Assembly: GCA_041391765.1 (NCBI GenBank)
Contig: JAWKNJ010000015.1
Coordinates: forward strand, 1-64,000
Length of the DNA stretch: 64,000 bases
From: SHAN690 sp041391765
GTDB taxonomy: Bacteria > Bacteroidota > Bacteroidia > Flavobacteriales_G > Salibacteraceae
Direction: 5' to 3'
In this document: positions 47,401 through 54,924 of the stretch, piece after piece
Layout: each line of letters begins with the position of its first letter
Numbering within the stretch: the first letter of the stretch is position 1
Translations under genes and position numbers: made by a program
The notes under the pieces: generated by a model
The model's database searches: none
What the model saw: the letters and a program-made list of their open reading frames with translations, nothing else
What the model was told of the DNA's origin: nothing

Positions 47401-47836
47401 GACCACCGGACTGAGCCTGCATCCAAACAATTCCAACTGTGATATTATTCACTTGCCCAGGAGCCAGTTGGAAAGGGCCTGATGACTGCACAAATCTTCG
47501 GTCTCCAGGAGGATTACCTGCTGTAACCTCAGACCAATCGCCTTGCCCTGGATCAACGCCATCTGTTCCCCAATTCTCAGGGTCAGTAGTTCCAGGAAAC
47601 ATATAGTGCGCAGGAATCGCATTTGGATCAGATGGATTATATCCATTACCACCAAAGGTCATTGGAGTTCCATCCTTCCATATGCCACGCAACATATTAT
47701 AGTAGTCCGTAGCAATTCGTGGATCCTGTGTAGCAGCTGGTCCAGACGAGTTGTTGTGATATAGAAATTTTCTCATCCCATATCGCTCGTATCCCAGCAA
47801 TGCCATCGCCATAACCAGCACCTTGACAGAATACAC
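44453..47836 (-). CDS. Giant secreted protein, C-terminal fragment with T9SS-like end (frameshifted gene)
   Basis: This is the 3' part of the same gene as the 47900-49000 fragment; the two share one reading frame but are separated by stop codons caused by indels (see findings). The GTG at 47836 is not a real start. The encoded part has repeated beta-sandwich stretches, D-rich segments (NEDGDLDLALT) and a C-terminal fibronectin/FlgD-like module beginning NISIVPNPYYAYSEYETG that ends in KVLKWFGVLRPIDLNSF, close to T9SS sorting domains. The mature product would sit at the cell surface. Confidence 0.75.
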   Translation of the reverse strand: MYSVKVLVMAMALLGYERYGMRKFLYHNNSSGPAATQDPRIATDYYNMLRGIWKDGTPMTFGGNGYNPSDPNAIPAHYMFPGTTDPENWGTDGVDPGQGDWSEVTAGNPPGDRRFVQSSGPFQLAPGQVNNITVGIVWMQAQSGGRLQSVEDMRTADDKTQALFDSCFEILDGPHAPDVTIQELDGEVILMLSNPINSNNYQEGYSTVDPFQAAPDSVDTNEDGDLDLALTPKEKEIFATYRFEGYQVFQLYDESVGTNDLDDPDKARLVAQVDIRNDVDKLINYVFNSELKVDEPQLKVDGDNQGISHSFQIKEDAFATGNSRLINHKTYYYMVIAYAYNRYGDGYENLQYIDGIYDPATNRLEGQKIPYLASRTSPSGPVRVYEAIPHKTEFEQNGIQLNSKYGDGVELTKIEGRGNGGNYAIIKEDYLDSISTNVEMPRIRYKAGNGPVGIQVVDPLMVQAGNYTLAMKDSSVTGDLANMYWEISGDSLDAVISSDQTIRYGNEQVIFELGLSVFVQYGYPATVKIPSGNGGEIYSSTNGYIGFDVIYEDETDQWLTGLVDVDANAAFNWIKSGNVLTPFGEGGDNKPFDHDDHTDDFRKYAQTEDPGAFLDEDQNWENIAGRTWAPFALCSYDTAHPIPYFEGDVSFAESVLKAAGLQNTPSVDVVITDDRNKWTRCAVLEAGENMTLTQGGVLRGELRRGLSVDKSGRNQLDAGFDASEGTMGGTQVLGDKVSLLTAEEKEYFKGLGFDANALRGVSFGMGWFPGYAIDVETGERLNMAFSEDSWLANENGADMMWNPTSSIAEILFGELRLGGKHMIYVFRHNVEDADIVDADRLMPAYDEGDFMFDKLIGFNARDFAMRTDRNNPLNKDYFAVMRAGAWVGYPLVAEDFKLFGKNAGSQESSDFNDVTIQLRSEQSYGKYASGDIIQMKSPSGTVTSGSSYYVRSGTVTANQTVGGTSTPVTFNSGSVFKAESSTITVVSTTASLVETVNDGLPLFNFNLDELAPTINNDIGVSQLDNISIVPNPYYAYSEYETGRLDNRVKIINLPEECTINIFTVNGVLVRTYRKDDPTISSVDWDLKNQDNITIASGLYVVHINVPGVGEKVLKWFGVLRPIDLNSF

Positions 47837-47899
47837 TATACCATCTTCCTGTATCGCAGCGGCGCATAATCATTTGTACAAAGACAATTGTCACGATTA

Positions 47900-49000
47900 T
47901 CATTTGCTTGAAATGGTCCTGAGAAAATCGATTCCAATTGCAGGCGGATTCGTTCCATAGCCTATGTTACCTCCCGCATCCTGATCATCATCATCTCCAT
48001 TATAGAAATAACCAAGTCCTCTTCTTACATCGCAACCAACAAAGTCATCCTGTGCATTTCCTAAGTCACCGTCAGCCCATTGTCCAAAATAAGTGTCAGA
48101 CAAGAAAAAGGTGGATCTATTGATCAGTTCATAATTATAAAAAGTCATGTTATTAACTTCATCAGTGGTAGCAAAGGCAAATGCCTGGGCCCTAATTTCC
48201 ATGCCAATGGACTGTCCGCTGGACTCCGTATGAATATTGCCCTTATCGTTAAATACCCACCAAAGGTTTTGATCACCATAAATGTCTTTTACCCTTCGGC
48301 TGCAATCCGCCTTGCCGGTCAACACATATCCCGGGTAGTCGCCATCGTTAGGATTATACTCTCCATCGCCATTTCGATCAAAGAATGGAGCTAAATAATA
48401 ATCTTCATTATAGGGCTCAAAATCTCGACCGTGTGCTGGCCACTCTGTGATAACTGCTGGCACAGTATATCCTGGATACAAATCTGATTGTGTTGTTGTT
48501 CCATTCAAAGCATCATCTTCTCCTGCTTGGAACCAAGCGGCAAATTCTGCCACCATTGATCGAGATGTCTCATAGTGCTTATCATACAACTTACATGTGG
48601 CAGCGTCAATTTCCGCGTCAACCGTGCTGAGTGGTCCTGTCCAATAGTCATTACCGGTTCGGAATCGAAGGGCGGCAACTTTAAACTGACCAGAAATATC
48701 TTGCCCGGCAAGCCAAAGCGATCCAGCAAATAAGGAAGTTTTCTCAGATCCCTTTGGAATTTCATAGCGTGATCGGTTAAAATCCCACCACATATCTCCC
48801 CCTGTTTGTATCAGCGCACGTGTGTTGTTAATATCCAACTCAGTTGACGCTGTTGCAGGAGTGCAATTCGCTGCAGTTCCGGGCGGCTGGTCTCGCTTGG
48901 ACTTTGTTTCGTACTTATATTTCTCTGCAAAACCGCTAAAAGAAACGGTTACAAGCAGTAAAGAGATTATTGTCTTAAACGTTCTCATATTCAATTTCAT
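47900..49000 (-). CDS. Giant secreted protein, N-terminal fragment with signal peptide (frameshifted gene)
   Basis: This 366-residue frame is the 5' part of the giant secreted protein. It starts with a signal peptide (MRTFKTIISLLLVTVSFSGFAE from residue 5) and contains a thrombospondin-3-like calcium-binding segment (DRNGDGEYNPNDGDYP). It ends at a TGA that is out of step with the conserved continuation, which resumes in the neighbouring frames. Together with the downstream part the intact product would be about 1515 residues. It starts right after the stop of the 1259-residue TonB receptor. Confidence 0.75.
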   Translation of the reverse strand: MKLNMRTFKTIISLLLVTVSFSGFAEKYKYETKSKRDQPPGTAANCTPATASTELDINNTRALIQTGGDMWWDFNRSRYEIPKGSEKTSLFAGSLWLAGQDISGQFKVAALRFRTGNDYWTGPLSTVDAEIDAATCKLYDKHYETSRSMVAEFAAWFQAGEDDALNGTTTQSDLYPGYTVPAVITEWPAHGRDFEPYNEDYYLAPFFDRNGDGEYNPNDGDYPGYVLTGKADCSRRVKDIYGDQNLWWVFNDKGNIHTESSGQSIGMEIRAQAFAFATTDEVNNMTFYNYELINRSTFFLSDTYFGQWADGDLGNAQDDFVGCDVRRGLGYFYNGDDDDQDAGGNIGYGTNPPAIGIDFLRTISSK

Positions 49001-52000
49001 TTAGAAGCTCAACCTAACACCCAATCTAATTCTTCGTGGCAATTGCCATTGATTTGGATTCCACAACTTCATCGTGTAATATTCTTGATAAGCCAATGGG
49101 CTGTTTTGTTGCTCAACGCTCTGGATTCCGATCGAAGAATTTAAATAACCATCATCATCCGGATTACCAGTTGCTCGATACACTCCGTTGATATTTCGAG
49201 CATTCAACAGATTCAGGACCTGCAGATAAACGTTCATATCATAGTTGCGCTTACCATTCTCCTTTGATAATTTAAAATCCCGGTCAACTACCAAGTCAAA
49301 CCTAAACGACCACGGAAGACTTGCGCTGTTGATCTTACCTGATTGCAACGCAGCGGGTGTATTACTGTAAAGTACCGTTGATGTAATATTTGCTTGTGGA
49401 TTGTAAGGAACACCGGACCCGCCACGTAACTGAAGGTTAGCACCCGTGTTCTTCAAAATTTGTCTCTCACCTATCACTGGACCATTGTAACTGGAACCCT
49501 CACCATATCGATAATCAAAATTCGCAACGATCTGATGTCGTTGGTCATAGTTCATTCTGATAGGTGCTCTCAAATTTCCTTGACCAGATCTTGCCAAGTT
49601 CAGACCAGAAGTAGCATTGGATCCCGTTCCTTCAGCAAATTGAAGTGTATAGGAAGCTCTAATTGTAAGGTTTTTGGTCTGTCTTAAGTCATAGGAAAAC
49701 GTTAGGCCTTTAACTGTGGAAAAATCCAAGTTAGCATAAGTAACATATTCAATTGGGTAGGCATCGAACACACGAGTCGAAGCCACCATGTTTCTTGACT
49801 CCCTATAGAAAGCAGAAATTGTCAAAGCCATGGAGGTGGTCAATGCTTGCTTGAATCCAATTTCATAGTCAATGGTCTTCTCAGGTTGAAGAGCCGGATT
49901 ATTCAATACAGCGCTGCTTGGTAAACTTTCTAGGTAATAATAATCAGAAGGGTCCAGTCTATTTCCAACGGTCGGACGCTTGGTCAAAATGTCATAGTGA
50001 GCGAAGAATTTAGCCACATCCGATATCGGGAAGTTAAAGGAAATTCTAGGCATGAAATTCGTCTGTGGCTTATAATCCTCAAACGATTCCGAAGTAATAT
50101 CAACACTCGCTGTGTTTTCCTTGTCAATCAAAAGCGGGGCTGGCAAGCCACTGGATGTTCTTAATGAAGACGCATCATTTAATTCTGCACCCTCAGCATT
50201 GTACCATGTGTCACCATCTCGGTATCCTAGAATTGCAGATGGGTTCTGCACATTGTCCACATATACTACATAATCGTCTCCAATATTTCCTGGGACTGAT
50301 TGTCCCTCTTCCAAGAAATATCCGTTCTCAGCTAATTCACCAGCCTTTATTGTCGGGAATAAAACGTACTTATCCTTGAGGACACGTTGGTTGGCATCAA
50401 ACCTATCCACTCGCAAACCAACATTAAAAACAAGATCTTCGAATTCAAACTGGTCTTGAATGTATCCTGCTACATAGATTGGTTGATAAGGCGCGATTGG
50501 CCTTGTATAATTTCCATACTCGTCACGAGCTGTGAAGAACTCGTCAAACGTGGGAACATCTTTCGTTTTGTTACCATAAGGATCATAGCCATAATAGGAG
50601 ACTAAGCTTTGTCCTTGGTTATACAGCTCATCAGCCGAGAAATACTCTAATTTATAAACACTAGGATCGATCGCATTCACATCCAAAAAGTCAACTCCAT
50701 CAGGATCGAGTCCGGTTGCCTTTCTCAGGTTGTAATCAATGAATGACTGTGATTCATTGCCATCAGTAGCATCATAAGGCCCAGGTGAAGAATTTAATCT
50801 AGGATAGGTAACAATCGGACCCGGATATTCAATATTGGGTTGAGAAATGTCGAGTTCTGAAATGTGTGAATTAGCTCTCTGGCGAGCAATTCTCCATAGA
50901 CTGCGCGGACTGATTGAATACGCCCTATCTATTCTTTGTTCGTATTCGAAACCTAGCATGAATGCGTGATGCTTGATATCCGCAGAGCCCATCGCAGTTA
51001 CACGAAGCTGATTAGTAACCGATTCTCGATAGTTATCAATCGCAGATCCAGAATTCGAGACATCATTTGGGAATGCCCACATACCATAGACAGTCCTTGA
51101 ACGTTCATCTAAGTTGTCTCCATTCAGCAAACCACCCCCACTTTGAATGTTGTTATAGTTGACGAATGCTTCACGCTGATTCGGATCGAAAATTGGATTA
51201 CCCTCAGCATCAAAGCCTTCCCATCCATTTAATTCGTAATACTTCTGAGTAAACTCAGCCAATTCAGGATTCGCTGTACCAGGTTGGAAGGAGATCAAAG
51301 TATCCTCGTAGGTAGATTGAATTAACCCAAATATTCCCGTTGTACTGTCCGTACCTCCGATGTAATTCGCGGTCTGATACGTCTGAAATTTTCCGATGTA
51401 TCCGTAATTAAATAGGTCGTCTTTGTGTGTGGCATTTTGTCGCTTATCTAGCTGTTGACTAAAGTCAAGTTGCACAGTGTAATAAGCATTCTTTATCAAT
51501 GATGCAGACGACTCATCCGATTGACCATTGTTAAACCGCTGAGTAAACCTTCCATAGGTTCTCCAATCCAAGCTTGTTTGCTCAGGATAGTTTCCATAAT
51601 TAAACAATGATTGAGAGAAATCATAATCTTTTCCTTTAGAATAATTCAAACTACCACCGAAGGTCAAATTAGTACTGGACGTAGTTTGAACATCAATCTT
51701 TCCGGCCAAATTCGCCCCAACGTTGTTGGTGTTAGGGCGAACTTTAACACGCTCGAAGTCATTCAATCTCAGATAGTCCGTATTAGGAATTACGGAACCT
51801 GGCGTAAATCCAACTCTTAATGGATCAGCCTCAATATCAGCAAGCACATCATCCTTGATTTTCCAAGCGCCAACCGTTGATGGTCTAGGATCCAAATTGC
51901 TTGTGAAGTTTCCTGACAAGAAGAATCCAAGCAACGGTTTCTTAATTCCAAGAGAGTCTGTTTTTGAAAAGAATGGGCCGGATAAGCTCATTTCAAGCAG

Positions 52001-52780
52001 ATTATAGCCATAAGGATCCAATCCAACATAGGAGTTTTCCCCCATTTTCACCCCTGAAGTCAAGTATTCAATGCCGCCATGATATTCGTTGGAAACACCT
52101 TTTGTGGTAATGGTTACTACACCTCCTGTAACGTCTCCATATTGTGCAGGAAGACCTCCGGAAAGCACCGAAATCTGATCGATGGATGAACGAGGGATGG
52201 ATGAGCTACCTCGCACCTTGATGCCATCAATGAAGTAATAGTTGGCATCGGAACGGCTGCCGCGGATGTTGATGTCGCTGCTTCCGTTATCACTTGAATA
52301 AGTTCCTCCAGCCGTTGCCGCTAAGTCAGCCGGGCTACGAGCCGCCATTCGCGAAACCTCGTCCGATGTAATGGTTTCTGTATTTCCACCTCCTTTTTCA
52401 AACAAAGGCTTCTTGTAATATACAACTTCAACCGCGTCAAGAACTGTAGCATTCGTGCTCATAACGGTTTGATCTTTGGGAATGTTTGTTGTGGCAGTCC
52501 CAACCTGAACCCCTTCGATCCGTTTGGTCGCAAAACCAAGCGAAGAGATTTCGACATCATATTTACCTGGCCCTAAAGGTTTGATTACTGCAAGACCATC
52601 GAAATCTGTTTGACCACCGGTGACTTGAACACCGTTTTGCTTAACGATTACGTTGGCAAATGGTAATGGTTCCCCAGACTCGTCTGTCACTGTTGCTTTT
52701 ATTGCCCCTTGCGTCATCTGCGCATGTAGGTTCAAAGAGGCAATAAAAATCCCGATGGTAATCAGTAAAATTCTTTTCAT
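49001..52780 (-). CDS. Giant TonB-dependent receptor with carboxypeptidase-regulatory domain
   Basis: This 1259-residue outer-membrane protein has a signal peptide (about 1-21), a CarboxypepD_reg beta-sandwich (about 25-105), a plug containing SSDINIRGSRSDANYYFIDG, and a very large barrel with long extracellular loops, ending in Phe. The length exceeds a typical SusC (about 1000). No SusD gene follows; instead the next genes encode the giant secreted protein and the PorV-like barrel. The three may form one export or surface-display unit. The promoter region carries an inverted repeat overlapping the -7 element. Confidence 0.88.
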   Translation of the reverse strand: MKRILLITIGIFIASLNLHAQMTQGAIKATVTDESGEPLPFANVIVKQNGVQVTGGQTDFDGLAVIKPLGPGKYDVEISSLGFATKRIEGVQVGTATTNIPKDQTVMSTNATVLDAVEVVYYKKPLFEKGGGNTETITSDEVSRMAARSPADLAATAGGTYSSDNGSSDINIRGSRSDANYYFIDGIKVRGSSSIPRSSIDQISVLSGGLPAQYGDVTGGVVTITTKGVSNEYHGGIEYLTSGVKMGENSYVGLDPYGYNLLEMSLSGPFFSKTDSLGIKKPLLGFFLSGNFTSNLDPRPSTVGAWKIKDDVLADIEADPLRVGFTPGSVIPNTDYLRLNDFERVKVRPNTNNVGANLAGKIDVQTTSSTNLTFGGSLNYSKGKDYDFSQSLFNYGNYPEQTSLDWRTYGRFTQRFNNGQSDESSASLIKNAYYTVQLDFSQQLDKRQNATHKDDLFNYGYIGKFQTYQTANYIGGTDSTTGIFGLIQSTYEDTLISFQPGTANPELAEFTQKYYELNGWEGFDAEGNPIFDPNQREAFVNYNNIQSGGGLLNGDNLDERSRTVYGMWAFPNDVSNSGSAIDNYRESVTNQLRVTAMGSADIKHHAFMLGFEYEQRIDRAYSISPRSLWRIARQRANSHISELDISQPNIEYPGPIVTYPRLNSSPGPYDATDGNESQSFIDYNLRKATGLDPDGVDFLDVNAIDPSVYKLEYFSADELYNQGQSLVSYYGYDPYGNKTKDVPTFDEFFTARDEYGNYTRPIAPYQPIYVAGYIQDQFEFEDLVFNVGLRVDRFDANQRVLKDKYVLFPTIKAGELAENGYFLEEGQSVPGNIGDDYVVYVDNVQNPSAILGYRDGDTWYNAEGAELNDASSLRTSSGLPAPLLIDKENTASVDITSESFEDYKPQTNFMPRISFNFPISDVAKFFAHYDILTKRPTVGNRLDPSDYYYLESLPSSAVLNNPALQPEKTIDYEIGFKQALTTSMALTISAFYRESRNMVASTRVFDAYPIEYVTYANLDFSTVKGLTFSYDLRQTKNLTIRASYTLQFAEGTGSNATSGLNLARSGQGNLRAPIRMNYDQRHQIVANFDYRYGEGSSYNGPVIGERQILKNTGANLQLRGGSGVPYNPQANITSTVLYSNTPAALQSGKINSASLPWSFRFDLVVDRDFKLSKENGKRNYDMNVYLQVLNLLNARNINGVYRATGNPDDDGYLNSSIGIQSVEQQNSPLAYQEYYTMKLWNPNQWQLPRRIRLGVRLSF

Positions 52781-52815
52781 GACTGCTGTCGTTAGATTAG
52801 GTTAGCAAGGCTCAG

Positions 52816-52844
52816 TTTACCCCGCAAAATGGCGGGTAAAGATA
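52816..52844 (-). promoter_or_regulatory. Promoter of the giant TonB receptor with overlapping inverted repeat
   Basis: On the minus strand TATCTTTA (52837-52844) resembles the -7 consensus. It overlaps TTTACCCCGC at 52816-52825 and GCGGGTAAA at 52832-52840, an inverted repeat with a 6-base gap and one bulged base. A regulator bound here would cover the start site. The call is motif-based. Confidence 0.35.
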
Positions 52845-53018
52845 AAAAAGTAATGAAACCCTTAACATTTTTTTAATCTTGCTCTAAGCCTTGTCGTAAC
52901 TGGGTTTTCGCTCATCTCTGTGCTAATTTTCGGAGTTAAAGTAAGTTAAGAAATCTCGCCCCCACAACCCTCCTTTAGAAAACGGTTTTAAAGTGATTTT
53001 TTTCGGAGAAAATTGGGG

Positions 53019-53774
53019 CTATTGATAGTCAAAGAGTTGCAAAAAAGACTCTTTCCTGCGTCTCGAAACCGGAATTCTGGGACCTTGTTTCATGACCACA
53101 TACCCTCCCTCACCTTTCACATACTTATCGATGTATTTTAAGTTGATAATGTTTGATCGATGTACACGGAAAAACTGAGATTCATCGAGCGCCTCCTCGA
53201 AATGCTTAATCGTTTTCGACACCATGATCCTTCGACCATCAACAAGGAAAAACTGGGTATAATTATCCTGAGATTCGCAATAGATGATATCATCCAGATT
53301 AACAAATTGCAGTCCCTCCATGGATGGAAGTGCAATTTTATTGAGTTGCTCTCCCTTCTTATTCACATTCTCAATAAGCGCATCGATTTTCTCCTTGGTA
53401 TCTTTCCCAGGCGAGGTTTTCAATTTTTCGATTGCCGCAACCAACTCTTCCGGGTTGACTGGTTTGAGCAGATAGTCTACTGCACTAAACTTGAATGCCT
53501 TTAGGGCATATTCATGATAAGCCGTAATGAATATGATATTGAAATCAATTTCATCCTTGATTGACTCCAAAAGGTCAAAACCGGATCCATTCGGCATTTC
53601 AATGTCCAACAACATCAGGTCAATCTTGTTGTTTTGAACAAACTTCTTGGCTTCGCGCGCATTAGCGGCTTCGCCTATGACCTGAACATTTTCGCAATAA
53701 TCAGCCAATAGAACTTCCATGTTCTTTCTTGCTAATTCCTCATCGTCAACAATGAGCGTCCTGATCTTTTTCAT
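53019..53774 (-). CDS. LytTR-family response regulator
   Basis: This 251-residue regulator has a receiver domain (phosphoacceptor Asp57 in LMLLDIEMPNGSG, conserved FITAYHEYALKAF) and a C-terminal LytTR DNA-binding domain (about 150-251, with RVHRSNIINLKYIDKYVKGEGGY). The binding targets cannot be read. No histidine kinase gene is adjacent, so its partner lies elsewhere. It overlaps the upstream small membrane protein gene by 4 bases and shares its operon. Confidence 0.95.
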   Translation of the reverse strand: MKKIRTLIVDDEELARKNMEVLLADYCENVQVIGEAANAREAKKFVQNNKIDLMLLDIEMPNGSGFDLLESIKDEIDFNIIFITAYHEYALKAFKFSAVDYLLKPVNPEELVAAIEKLKTSPGKDTKEKIDALIENVNKKGEQLNKIALPSMEGLQFVNLDDIIYCESQDNYTQFFLVDGRRIMVSKTIKHFEEALDESQFFRVHRSNIINLKYIDKYVKGEGGYVVMKQGPRIPVSRRRKESFLQLFDYQ

Positions 53775-54157
53775 ACGTAAGGTGGATTTAGGATTTCACT
53801 ATAAATTACTGCCTTGCGAAGGTCAATGTGAGTTAGGTCATTTTCTTCGTGATGAAAAACTATGTCTTCTTTAGCTGGTTCGGTTATTCTCTTTTGAGGG
53901 GGCATTTTCCGGATTTTCCTTTGCTTCGCCTCAACCGCTTCAGCCTCCATTTGTTTCAATCTCTCCTCAGCAGCCTGCTCTTTTGCCTTGCGCTGTTCGA
54001 GTATTTCACGAAAATTCTCCACACTCATAGCCGGTCTCCCTGCGGGTTGCTCTGAATGAGAATCTGGTCGCGAATTCTTATTTCTGTTTTTCACAAGTCC
54101 GGCTATCAGACTGATGACCAGAAAGGCCAGATATATTAGATTTCCAGGATCATCCAT
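53771..54157 (-). CDS. Small membrane protein with coiled coil, unknown function
   Basis: This 128-residue protein has an N-terminal membrane segment (about 7-22), then a long charged coiled coil (about 45-80, EQRKAKEQAAEERLKQMEAE) and a C-terminal region. The cytoplasmic face is likely most of it. It overlaps the LytTR gene by 4 bases and follows the 92-residue secreted protein by 2 bases. No named family is recognised; the pairing with a response regulator hints at a signalling role. Confidence 0.65.
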   Translation of the reverse strand: MDDPGNLIYLAFLVISLIAGLVKNRNKNSRPDSHSEQPAGRPAMSVENFREILEQRKAKEQAAEERLKQMEAEAVEAKQRKIRKMPPQKRITEPAKEDIVFHHEENDLTHIDLRKAVIYSEILNPPYV

Positions 54158-54159
54158 CT

Positions 54160-54438
54160 TTACCTCCTTCTTCTGCGACCCTTGCTGAACAATGGCCTTT
54201 TATTATTGTTATACTGCTTACTGAGCTTCTTATAGCGTTTCATTTCCTTTCGCGTTTTCTTGGTTTGAATGCTCAGATGCCGTTCAATGGCTTCTGAGTT
54301 ATCAGCATCAGCTTCTTCTTCATGGCTCTTTTCCATCTTTTCCAGCTCCCTCAGTCTCTTTCTGGATTGAGCACTAGCGCCAACCGTTGAGAACAAGATT
54401 AAAAACGTAAGAGCCATTGTAAGGTGTAGGTTTGTCAT
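54160..54438 (-). CDS. Small basic exported protein
   Basis: This 92-residue protein has a signal peptide (about 1-23, ending in ASAQ) and a strongly basic body with a helical KTRKEMKRYKKLSKQY stretch and a GRRRRR end. It is the first gene of the operon leading into the small membrane protein and the LytTR regulator. I do not recognise it. Confidence 0.55.
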   Translation of the reverse strand: MTNLHLTMALTFLILFSTVGASAQSRKRLRELEKMEKSHEEEADADNSEAIERHLSIQTKKTRKEMKRYKKLSKQYNNNKRPLFSKGRRRRR

Positions 54439-54454
54439 TGAACGATTCTATATT

Positions 54455-54883
54455 ATGAATAAGGCCCGAGGAACACTCCTTCTATTTAGTTTTTGTGCAC
54501 TTTGGTTGAGTAACTGTCGGAAACCAAGTGATGAACACACGATTCCACAGGTTGCGGTAAATATCGACATTGATGTGAATCTCGCCCAATACAACAACCT
54601 GAATTCTATTGGAGGTTGGATTTATCTTGACGGAGGATATAATGGAATTCTCGCATACAGAGCCACAACAGATGTTATTGCGGCATATGACCGTCAGGCC
54701 CCATACAAGGTGGCAAGTCATTGTCAAGTTTTTGCCGACCCGGGAGGAGTTACTTGCACTGATACGTGTTCCGGATCTCAGTGGCTGTTGTACGATGGGC
54801 AGTTGGTAAAGGGACCCTCGCCTTATCCTTTAAAGCAATACGTCACAACTTTTGACGGAATTCGTCTAAGTATTAGCAATTAA
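54455..54883 (+). CDS. Lipoprotein with degenerate Rieske-like fold
   Basis: This 142-residue protein has a lipoprotein signal ending in LSNC (Cys21). The body aligns, from memory, with Bacteroidota Rieske-domain lipoproteins: a YNNLNSIGGWIYLDGGYNGILAYR strand pair, an AYDRQAPY segment and a SGSQWLLYDGQLVKG segment. The iron-sulfur ligands are lost: AYDRQAPY has Ala and Tyr where Rieske proteins have CPxH, and SGSQW replaces CHGSQF. A binding role without a cluster is likely. It is convergent with ahcY. Confidence 0.7.
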   Translation: MNKARGTLLLFSFCALWLSNCRKPSDEHTIPQVAVNIDIDVNLAQYNNLNSIGGWIYLDGGYNGILAYRATTDVIAAYDRQAPYKVASHCQVFADPGGVTCTDTCSGSQWLLYDGQLVKGPSPYPLKQYVTTFDGIRLSISN

Positions 54884-54911
54884 AAAAGGGGCCTAAGGCC
54901 CCTTTTTCTTT
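54884..54911. terminator. Bidirectional terminator between the Rieske-like lipoprotein and ahcY
   Basis: The stem GGGGCC/GGCCCC is perfect, with A and T runs on either side, so it can end both convergent transcripts. Confidence 0.88.
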
Positions 54912-54924
54912 TTGGTTCCGAATC

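Noticed and set aside
47697..47903. A separate small gene between the two parts of the giant secreted protein
   Set aside because: Its frame contains the missing conserved stretch of the large protein (GQGAGYGDGIA), so it is a shifted segment of that gene and not a gene of its own.
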